Both the position numbers and the translations under genes were made by a program. From assembly GCA_028277195.1 (NCBI GenBank), contig JANQGS010000008.1:1-8104 (forward strand): a stretch of DNA of 8,104 bases, read 5' to 3'. The notes below the pieces were generated by a model, which was not told where the DNA came from, made no database searches, and saw nothing but the letters and a program-made list of their open reading frames with translations. Shown piece by piece: positions 1 through 6,083 of this stretch (its first letter is position 1; each line of letters opens with the position of its first letter). This DNA is from Candidatus Gastranaerophilales bacterium (GTDB lineage: Bacteria; Cyanobacteriota; Vampirovibrionia; Gastranaerophilales; UBA9971).

Positions 1-823
1 AGGGAACAGGCTAAAGTGCATATTCGTAAATAATGGGCTGCTGCGGGCAAATGAGGCTGAAAAAGTCCAGAAAGTATTCAGGGATAACTACCATATTGAA
101 CTGATTTACGCAAACGCTGAACACAGGTTTTTATCAGCGCTAAAAGGAGTTAAAGACCCGGAACAGAAGCGCAAGATAATCGGCAGGGAATTCATAAAAG
201 TATTTGAGGAAGAGGCTAAAAAAATAGAAAATGCTGAATTTCTGGCCCAGGGAACGCTTTACCCGGATGTAATAGAGAGCGTATCATTCAAAGGTCCATC
301 TGCGACCATAAAAAGTCACCACAATGTGGGAGGCTTACCGGAAAAGATGAACTTAAAACTGCTTGAGCCTTTCAGGGAGCTGTTTAAGGATGAAGTCCGG
401 CTGGTCGGCAAGGAACTCAATATGCCTGATGAAATAATAAACCGGCATCCTTTCCCCGGTCCAGGACTGGGCATAAGGGTTTTAGGGGAAATCACAAAGG
501 AAAGGCTTGATATACTGAGAAAAGCCGACACCATCACAATAGGGGAAATCAAAAGAACAGGAGTGTATAACCGGGTGTGGCAGGCGTTTACCGTGCTGCT
601 GCCAATTAATTCCGTGGGCGTAATGGGCGATGAGCGCACTTATGAGAACACTGCCGTCGTGCGCATGGTAGAGAGCGTGGACGGGATGACAGCAGACTGG
701 GCAAAAGTGCCGTATGAGGTGCTTGGCACGATATCCAACCGCATAATCAATGAGGTCAAGGGCATTAACCGGGTTGTGTACGATATCTCCTCAAAACCGC
801 CCGCTACTATTGAGTGGGAGTAA
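1..823 (+). CDS. guaA: GMP synthase (glutamine-hydrolysing), C-terminal part, truncated by window start
   Basis: GuaA converts XMP, glutamine and ATP to GMP in the cytoplasm, the last step of de novo GMP synthesis. The visible 273 residues run from just after the ATP-pyrophosphatase P-loop to the natural C-terminus. They read as GuaA throughout: FVNNGLLR near the start, KRKIIGREF, then LAQGTLYPDVIES, KSHHNVGGLPEKM, EPFRELFKDEVR, RHPFPGPGLGIRVLGE, SVGVMGDERTYE, DGMTADWAKVPYE and the end YDISSKPPATIEWE. The C-terminal dimerisation/XMP-binding domain is therefore intact. The glutamine amidotransferase domain and the SGGVDS loop, about 240 to 250 residues in E. coli GuaA, should lie upstream. The wording is bacterial (QAFTVLLPINSVGVMGDERTYE), unlike the split archaeal enzyme as I recall it, but a separate GuaAa subunit cannot be excluded from this fragment. 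No terminator-like hairpin is seen in the 77 bp after the stop. Confidence 0.97.
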   Translation, partial: GNRLKCIFVNNGLLRANEAEKVQKVFRDNYHIELIYANAEHRFLSALKGVKDPEQKRKIIGREFIKVFEEEAKKIENAEFLAQGTLYPDVIESVSFKGPSATIKSHHNVGGLPEKMNLKLLEPFRELFKDEVRLVGKELNMPDEIINRHPFPGPGLGIRVLGEITKERLDILRKADTITIGEIKRTGVYNRVWQAFTVLLPINSVGVMGDERTYENTAVVRMVESVDGMTADWAKVPYEVLGTISNRIINEVKGINRVVYDISSKPPATIEWE

Positions 824-900
824 GTGTCGCTAAAAATTTCATATATTTATTCCTGGCAAATTCTTAAAGTTTTTAATGTATTTATTCGATATTAATAAAT

Positions 901-2934
901 ATGAAAAATAGACCCTTGTTAAAAAAAAGGCAAGCGCAGCAGCTTGTCGAATTTGCGTTTGCAGCGCCTATCTTACTAATATTTATTTTTATAATAGTGG
1001 AAATGGGCGCTGCGATGAACAACCGCATTACACTGGCAGAGGCCGTTAAAGCGGGAATGATGGAGGTTAACAAGCTCTCCAGCCTTAAAGGGAATACAGC
1101 AAACAAGGAAAACAAGGCTGCAAATATTATAAGGGATAAGGTCAGGCAATACCTGATAAACCATAATATTACCAACTCGCGAAGTGTTAGTGTCAGTGTG
1201 AACTATAACGATACGGACAATACCGCATTTGTGTTTGTTTCCTATGACTATGTCCCCCATTTTCTGATTTCGGGGCTCACGGGCAATAATGTCTCCTCAA
1301 TCACATTCAGCAGCTCCCAGACCATTAACCCGAATATTTTCAAACCGAACGTTTTCCCGGGAGGCAGCCGCAACACCCGGCAATTATCCGGCTATCATAC
1401 TACTAACGGCTATGTATTTATAGAATCCGGGGCGCTTATTGATACAACACCGTTTGATTACGGTGACGGAGTGCTTAACTTAAGGGAGCATATAGCTTTC
1501 CTGGTGCGTTTTTACCAGAGCCCCGGCACGCATCCCTTTCTTCAATATAATGTCGCTCACGCAAGGCTCACAGACTGGCTCGGAAATGACCTGCTCCCCC
1601 CAAACCTCAGGATAAACTTAAGAACAGGCACTCTGGAGGTCAGGTCCCCTTATTACCAGGGGAATAACGATTGGTTTAACACACAGATACCTTATATATG
1701 GGTTGTTACCTCTCTCGGGTTTACCCATGTTATTTACGTAAAATATAATTCAACTGAAATGCACATACCTGATGATGCCTCCCTGCTCTATAAATTACGC
1801 TTTAACGATACGGACGCTTTTTATAACAGGGGTATTCGTTTTTGCGGCACAGACGTTGATTCAGGCCCCTGTGACGGTGACCAGCGAAATACCGAAACTG
1901 TTAATGAAAGGGCTCTCAGGATGAACCCCAGGCTGGGTGAAAAGGGTAGCTGGAATAATAATTATATTATAGGGACAATGGAGCCGATTATTAAGACCCC
2001 TGTCAATCATGATTTCATGCACGTTAAAGGGCTTTATTTTTCCTATACTGACGACTATTTAAACTGGAACCCCGCGACCTGGTCCCAACAGTACTTTGTA
2101 AGCATCGCATCACCAAGGATTATAGCCCTGGGACAGGTTTTATACACGCCTACCATCGCTAACCCCGCAAATAACCCGTTTTACCGGCCCTACAGGTACA
2201 GGTTCAAGCTATTTGAACATGACCGTGGAGCTAATGCCGGTATGTATGACAGCACTGCGGCCGCTCCGCCCGGACAGGACGGGGACGGGGATGACGGGGA
2301 CGGAAATATTTATTACCAGGTGGATATTGTTGATGTTTACATAGACAGCGACGGCGACGGTATACCTGATGCCTGGGACAGAGACCCCGAGTATTTTGAC
2401 GCGAACGTTAACGGTATTCTCGACGGGAACGAAGTCAGTGATTTTTGGTCCCAGACCATTTGCAGGGACGGAGCCGTAACCCCGTCCCCCCCCTGTGACC
2501 TCTTTCCTGACGCTATATCAACAAATACAACCGAAGCCCTGCCCGGGGTGGTTCACCCTGATAAAGTGGTGCGTTTTGACGCCTCCCCGGGCATGCCCTA
2601 TTATATTTCAACTCCCTATGGAATCGGTGGCGCTATTGAACCGGCCAGGACAACAAGAAACCTGCCCGCGTTTAAGCCGGCGCAGTTTGAGATGTACCTG
2701 GAAGCCGGGGGCGGCAGGGCACTTTACTATGATATAGACGGCACAAACTATACAAGAAGAGTCCCTACCTGGTGGGATTCGGCTATTGCCCCTGATTTTC
2801 CCGCCAGGAGAAATGAAAAAGTGAACTTTATACACGGAACTGTCGCGGGAAATACTATTAACCTTAACCCTTCTGCCGAGCTTATCTTCGCAAGCAGCAC
2901 TTCCCGTATAATCCGTACCCCGGCCGGGTGGTAA
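901..2934 (+). CDS. TadE-like pseudopilin-anchored large surface protein with calcium-binding loops
   Basis: Residues 10-40 match the TadE family: RQAQQLVEFAFAAP, then a hydrophobic helix, with P23, E34 and G36 placed as in TadE. E17 could be the +5 Glu of a prepilin-like cleavage site after A12 (Ala is tolerated at -1 in this class). TadE proteins are membrane-anchored minor pseudopilins of Tad/Flp pili and are usually under 200 residues; this one has 677, almost all predicted extracytoplasmic. Residues 221-247 (LPPNLRINLRTGTLEV) faintly recall the putative-Ig/cadherin-like LP..L....TG pattern. Residues 460-468 are an Asp-Gly run. Residues 482-493 (DSDGDGIPDAWD) and 500-511 (DANVNGILDGNE) are EF-hand/TSP3 calcium loops. 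Only four cysteines occur, as pairs 315/324 and 521/532. The rest is unrecognised. No Shine-Dalgarno site precedes the ATG, but this start gives a complete TadE N-terminus. It is probably co-transcribed with the TadG-like gene 16 nt downstream. A role as a pilus-tip or adhesive surface protein is inferred. Confidence 0.8.
   Translation: MKNRPLLKKRQAQQLVEFAFAAPILLIFIFIIVEMGAAMNNRITLAEAVKAGMMEVNKLSSLKGNTANKENKAANIIRDKVRQYLINHNITNSRSVSVSVNYNDTDNTAFVFVSYDYVPHFLISGLTGNNVSSITFSSSQTINPNIFKPNVFPGGSRNTRQLSGYHTTNGYVFIESGALIDTTPFDYGDGVLNLREHIAFLVRFYQSPGTHPFLQYNVAHARLTDWLGNDLLPPNLRINLRTGTLEVRSPYYQGNNDWFNTQIPYIWVVTSLGFTHVIYVKYNSTEMHIPDDASLLYKLRFNDTDAFYNRGIRFCGTDVDSGPCDGDQRNTETVNERALRMNPRLGEKGSWNNNYIIGTMEPIIKTPVNHDFMHVKGLYFSYTDDYLNWNPATWSQQYFVSIASPRIIALGQVLYTPTIANPANNPFYRPYRYRFKLFEHDRGANAGMYDSTAAAPPGQDGDGDDGDGNIYYQVDIVDVYIDSDGDGIPDAWDRDPEYFDANVNGILDGNEVSDFWSQTICRDGAVTPSPPCDLFPDAISTNTTEALPGVVHPDKVVRFDASPGMPYYISTPYGIGGAIEPARTTRNLPAFKPAQFEMYLEAGGGRALYYDIDGTNYTRRVPTWWDSAIAPDFPARRNEKVNFIHGTVAGNTINLNPSAELIFASSTSRIIRTPAGW
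921..928 (+). repeat. A8 homopolymer tract at codons 7-10 of the TadE-like gene
   Basis: Eight consecutive A bases encode the end of Leu7, Lys8, Lys9 and the start of Arg10, just before the membrane anchor. Loss of one A would shift the frame and reach a TAA within about 18 codons, removing the whole protein. Tracts of this length can slip in replication or transcription; whether this one does is not shown here. Confidence 0.6.
2278..2304 (+). repeat. GACGGG-type short tandem repeat encoding an Asp-Gly linker
   Basis: Nine codons alternate GAC/GAT with GGG/GGA and encode residues 460-468, DGDGDDGDG. At the DNA level this is an imperfect hexanucleotide repeat of GACGGG interrupted by GAT. It sits directly before the strand that leads into the calcium loops, and may act as a flexible acidic linker or a degenerate calcium-binding stretch. 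In-frame hexamer gain or loss could change its length. Confidence 0.6.
2486..2493 (+). repeat. C8 homopolymer tract inside the TadE-like gene
   Basis: Eight consecutive C bases encode the end of Ser529, Pro530 and Pro531, just before Cys532. With nine C the next codons become CTG TGA, so the protein would end there and lose about 145 C-terminal residues. With seven C the frame runs on through about 80 unrelated codons to a stop at 2735-2737. Poly-C tracts in surface-protein genes are a classic slipped-strand phase-variation substrate; variation here is inference. Confidence 0.65.
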
Positions 2935-2950
2935 TTCTTAAGGATAAAAA

Positions 2951-4372
2951 ATGAAAAAAAGAAAAGGCTCATCAGTAATAATTCTCGTATTCAGCATATT
3001 TGCACTGCTGGGGCTCGCTTCGTTTGTGCTTGATTTAGGCCTTATATTAAACCAGAGGTATGAGCTTCAAAAAGCCGTAGAGTCCGCCGCGTTAATATCA
3101 GCTTCCGAGTTTGAAATCTATGAACAGGGCAACAATTTTCGAGTTCCGAATTCAGCGCAAATTACCGACCCGGCGACCGGGAATGCGGGACTGCATTACC
3201 GGGCATTACTGGATACAAACCAGGTAATCCAGGGCATAAGCGACACGCCGACAATTACGCTAAACAGGGCATCAAGGGCGGTAAGGGTAAGGGTAGATGC
3301 TGACGTTTCCACATATTTCCTCAGCGCGCTGGGTGTTAAAACAATAAGGATACGCGCAAGGGCCGCGGCTGTTAATATGCCTGTCTTTTTAAGCAGCAGG
3401 TTCCCCGTGCCTACCGGAAGTATCCTGAATGGTAACGGGACGTATTTTGATACCGAGATAAAACAGCCCCTCGGGGGTACAACAACAGATACCGCCCGGG
3501 TATTTAACCAGAACGTTGATTTTGACAATATTTACGGCCCTCCTGACGGGCTGGCATTATCCCTGGGACCCGGCGGGTATATAACCCTAAAATTGCCGGC
3601 TACCCTTGTTGACGGGAAAGGTTTTGACTTTGCCATACACGAAAGAGGGCATGCTGAGGGGTATTATGTTTATGCGGGCATTGACAAAGACCTGAATGAC
3701 CCTTATGTAGACGCTTTAAATCCCGGCGGGGGTATCCACTGGGTCAATGTAAGCTGCACAGGCGTACCTCTTCATGTAAACAAAAATGAATTCATAGGGA
3801 GCTTTAGGGCAAATGTACTGATAAACGGGATATCAAGACAGGATTATAGATTTTACGGCAGCGGGTTTTTCGACCTTGGCAGCAAGTGCACCAGCGCGGG
3901 CACGGTAATATACGACGGAACGGGCGGTACTGCCGGTGCGCCCAGAATCAGCAATGTCAAGTACTTAAAAATAATTGACGATAACCGGGAGGACGGGTTT
4001 TTAATACAGCCTCATTACGGCCTTACAAATCCCCCTTCCGCAATACCAATGCTAATCCCGGGCGAGCATTCCACCTTTACGCCGGGCGCTGATATGGACG
4101 CTATAGAGATATTCCACCATTCAAGGTTAATCAGCCTTACTGATTTTAGTACTGACACTGATAGTGACGGGCTTATTGACGTGCTGGAGAGGATGTACGG
4201 GTTTGACCCCAATTCCGCCAATACAGACGGTGAAGATGTTGATGATGCGGCAGAATTATGGGGTTATAACCCTGTTACAGGGAATTCGGTTGAGGCAGCG
4301 CCTTCTCAGGTGTTATTCAGGACCGTCCCTGACAGGAGAAGAAACCCGCCGGTTATGAGGATAGAGCCCTAA
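2951..4372 (+). CDS. TadG-like (Tad-family anchor) surface protein with beta-sandwich and TSP3-like calcium repeat
   Basis: Residues 6-50 match the N-terminal Tad/TadG-like anchor: a hydrophobic helix (about 8-27), then VLDLG at 26-30, LQ at 39-40 and ESAALISA at 44-51. That is the D-x-G ... LQ-A-D-AAL pattern of TadG proteins, which stay membrane-anchored and face the cell exterior or periplasm. Residues 188-388 resemble a secreted beta-sandwich pattern I recall from bacterial surface proteins: YGPPDG at 195-200, SLGPGGYITLKL at 204-215, VDGKGFDFAIHE at 220-231, FFDLGS at 306-311, VKYLKIIDDN at 336-345 and DMDAIEI at 381-387. Residues 402-413 (DTDSDGLIDVLE) form an EF-hand/TSP3 loop, followed by GFDPNSANTDGEDVDDAAE, a decayed second unit. 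There are two cysteines, 269 and 313. AAGGA at 2940-2944 sits 6 nt before the ATG. It follows the TadE-like gene by 16 nt, so the two probably form an operon and act together at the surface. The ligand is unknown. Confidence 0.8.
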   Translation: MKKRKGSSVIILVFSIFALLGLASFVLDLGLILNQRYELQKAVESAALISASEFEIYEQGNNFRVPNSAQITDPATGNAGLHYRALLDTNQVIQGISDTPTITLNRASRAVRVRVDADVSTYFLSALGVKTIRIRARAAAVNMPVFLSSRFPVPTGSILNGNGTYFDTEIKQPLGGTTTDTARVFNQNVDFDNIYGPPDGLALSLGPGGYITLKLPATLVDGKGFDFAIHERGHAEGYYVYAGIDKDLNDPYVDALNPGGGIHWVNVSCTGVPLHVNKNEFIGSFRANVLINGISRQDYRFYGSGFFDLGSKCTSAGTVIYDGTGGTAGAPRISNVKYLKIIDDNREDGFLIQPHYGLTNPPSAIPMLIPGEHSTFTPGADMDAIEIFHHSRLISLTDFSTDTDSDGLIDVLERMYGFDPNSANTDGEDVDDAAELWGYNPVTGNSVEAAPSQVLFRTVPDRRRNPPVMRIEP

Positions 4373-5022
4373 ACAAATTCCCAGGGCGGTTTTTCCTCTG
4401 CTATAAAGGTTTCCACATTAAACTCATCCAGTAAATCCCTTAAAACCGGCAAAATAATCCTCTCAGTCTCAAAATGCCCCGCGTCAATAACCGCAAATCC
4501 CCTAACCTCAAGAGCGTCATGATATTTCACATCACCTGTAACATAAAGGTCAATATCCTTTAATTCAGGAATTAAACTGCCGCCGCTGCCGGGCATAACC
4601 TCAATTTTGCTTATTTTTTCAATGTTTGAGGGGTTTATGAGCTTTATTGTGCCGGTATTAAGGGTGGTTTTTATTTTATTAACAATATAATCAAGAGGTT
4701 CTTCCCTGCCGGGCTTGAGCATTTTCCCGAGTAGCCAGGCTATTCCTTTTGGCGCAAAATCAAGGTTGGTATGCATGGAATAGATTTGCAGGTTTTTATG
4801 GTCCAGGTTGCACGAGAACATTGGATGATGGGTTATTAAAAGTTCACAATCCTTATTAACCGCACTTTTTATAACATCTTCAGTCGGCGAGAGAGCCAGC
4901 ATTATCCTGTTAATCTTTTTATTCCCCAGGTAAACCTGCCAGCCGGGCATGTCCCACTCCTGCGCCAACTCAGGCGGGGCAAAGTCATCCAGCTTTTTAA
5001 TTATCAAATCCAGGTCAGTCAT
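4369..5022 (-). CDS. Nif3-like dinuclear metal center protein (YbgI family), short form
   Basis: The protein belongs to the Nif3/YbgI family, toroidal hexamers with a two-metal site. Its biological role is unsettled; database names such as GTP cyclohydrolase I type 2 homolog are not firm functions. The metal-site motifs are present: LLITHHPMF with H65 and H66, MHTNLD with D88, and GDVKYHDA (163-170) followed by DAGHFETE (180-187) with H183 and E187. GSGGSL near the middle matches the family GSG turn. At 217 residues it is somewhat shorter than E. coli YbgI (about 247). The usual N-terminal WDN-G-L pattern reads WDMPGWQV here, so that loop is altered. It starts 2 nt after the nrnA stop with no good Shine-Dalgarno site at the right distance, suggesting translational coupling. 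Its stop overlaps the stop of the convergent TadG-like gene by a few bases. Confidence 0.9.
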   Translation of the reverse strand: MTDLDLIIKKLDDFAPPELAQEWDMPGWQVYLGNKKINRIMLALSPTEDVIKSAVNKDCELLITHHPMFSCNLDHKNLQIYSMHTNLDFAPKGIAWLLGKMLKPGREEPLDYIVNKIKTTLNTGTIKLINPSNIEKISKIEVMPGSGGSLIPELKDIDLYVTGDVKYHDALEVRGFAVIDAGHFETERIILPVLRDLLDEFNVETFIAEEKPPWEFV

Positions 5023-5024
5023 TT

Positions 5025-6014
5025 TCAGGAGCAGGCTTCCGTTTTTTCCAGCTGTTTTTTAACCACGGTAAGCACCTGTTGTACCGCCTCATCGATATTT
5101 TCCTCAAGCAGGCAGCCTGACGCCAGCTTATGCCCGCCTCCGCCAAAAAATCCCGCTATTTTGCAGACATCAAGCCCGTTGCTCCTTAAGCTCACCCTGG
5201 TCGTCTTTTTCAGCGTTTCCTTAAACACAAGCGCAACCTCAACCTCCTTAATCTGGCGCATGGCTTCCGTTATGCCGTCAATGTAGTCGTCCGTGGCTTC
5301 TGACTGGTCAAGCAGGTCCCTTGTTATTACCCCGTATATTATTTTGTTGTTCTCAGCCAGCACGGCATCGTTAATAACTTTTGCCTGGAGCTTTACCATT
5401 GCTAAAGGTTTGAATTCATAGCAGTTTTTATATATTTCAACCGGGTTAGCGCCTTCTTCTATTAATTTTGCGCAGATACGAAGGGTTTCAGGTTTTGTAT
5501 TGTCGAATTTAAAGCCTCCGGTATCGGTAAGTATGGCGGTATAGAGCCCTGTAGCCATTTTTGGGGTAAATTGAACCCCCGCCGGCCCTACCAGCCTGAA
5601 AACAAGCTCCCCGGTCGAGGATACTGACGTGTCAATATAGTCAATGTCCGCAAACCCGGGATTGCTTATATGGTGGTCTATTGAAACGGTCAGCTTTGAA
5701 TTGTTGAACAATTCGGCCGCGTCCCCGAGCCTTTCCCTGCTTGCGCAGTCAACCGCAATCCCAATATCATACGACCCGTAAAGCGAAGGGTCATTTAACC
5801 TTTTTAGTTTATCTGTATCAGGCAGGAATTTATATATCTCAGGCACGTAACTTGTGATTATATTATCGGCTACTTCAATGTTTTCAAGCTGTTCCAGTAT
5901 CTCCCTGAGAGCGATTGCCGAGCCCAGCGAGTCCCCGTCAGGTGCTACATGGTGAAAAATCACTATTCTTTGCGCTTTTTTTATTTCACTTACTATTTTC
6001 TCGAGTATATTCAT
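5025..6014 (-). CDS. nrnA: DHH/DHHA1 phosphoesterase, NrnA-like oligoribonuclease / pAp phosphatase
   Basis: NrnA-type enzymes degrade short RNA oligomers (nano-RNAs, in some species also pApA from c-di-AMP) and dephosphorylate pAp, in the cytoplasm with Mn2+. All metal motifs of the DHH core can be read: HHVAPDGDSLGS at 21-32 (D26, D28), AVDCASRERLGD at 87-98 (D89), SIDHH at 111-115, SSTGELVF at 132-139 and LTDTGGFKF with D164. The DHHA1 substrate domain ends in FFGGGGHKLASG, with the glycine run at 291-294 and H295. The length of 329 residues is normal for NrnA and too short for RecJ or GdpP. Only a weak ribosome site (TAAG) precedes the ATG; no better start exists upstream of the first helix. 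It is the first gene of a minus-strand pair with the Nif3-like gene and is divergent from the exchanger gene. The family is sure; the exact substrate preference among NrnA-like proteins is not. Confidence 0.93.
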   Translation of the reverse strand: MNILEKIVSEIKKAQRIVIFHHVAPDGDSLGSAIALREILEQLENIEVADNIITSYVPEIYKFLPDTDKLKRLNDPSLYGSYDIGIAVDCASRERLGDAAELFNNSKLTVSIDHHISNPGFADIDYIDTSVSSTGELVFRLVGPAGVQFTPKMATGLYTAILTDTGGFKFDNTKPETLRICAKLIEEGANPVEIYKNCYEFKPLAMVKLQAKVINDAVLAENNKIIYGVITRDLLDQSEATDDYIDGITEAMRQIKEVEVALVFKETLKKTTRVSLRSNGLDVCKIAGFFGGGGHKLASGCLLEENIDEAVQQVLTVVKKQLEKTEACS

Positions 6015-6083
6015 TTCTTAACAATTTTATCAAACGGTTATTTTATATTAGAATATTAGAAAAATTTAATCAAGGACAACAGA
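6015..6083. promoter_or_regulatory. Divergent promoter region between nrnA (-) and the CaCA exchanger (+)
   Basis: These 69 AT-rich bases must hold the start signals for both genes. Leftward, TTGATT (as +strand 6068-6073) lies 17 bp from TAATAT (6045-6050), with TATAAA (6042-6047) as an alternative -10. Rightward, TTAACA (6018-6023) lies 17 bp from TTTTAT (6041-6046), or TAGAAT (6049-6054) could be the -10. The candidates overlap, so the two promoters may interfere. Individual matches are only 3 to 5 of 6 bases. Confidence 0.4.
6072..6076 (+). promoter_or_regulatory. Shine-Dalgarno site that fixes a TTG start for the exchanger gene
   Basis: AAGGA lies 7 nt before the TTG at 6084-6086. No ATG or GTG precedes it in frame before a stop, and a start further in would cut the first membrane helix, so TTG is the likely start codon. 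Confidence 0.8.

Noticed and set aside
316..639. Minus-strand open frame across guaA
   Set aside because: The plus strand encodes unmistakable GuaA here; the antisense frame is a low-complexity Ser/Pro-rich shadow.
844..887. Direct repeat TATTTATTC (844-852 and 879-887) between guaA and the TadE-like gene
   Set aside because: Nine bases of AT-rich sequence repeated once is within chance, and no promoter or operator can be argued from it.
2495..2737. Open frame of 80 codons in the +1 frame inside the TadE-like gene
   Set aside because: It has no family features or ribosome site and lies wholly within the TadE-like gene; it matters only as the frame reached if the C8 tract loses a base.
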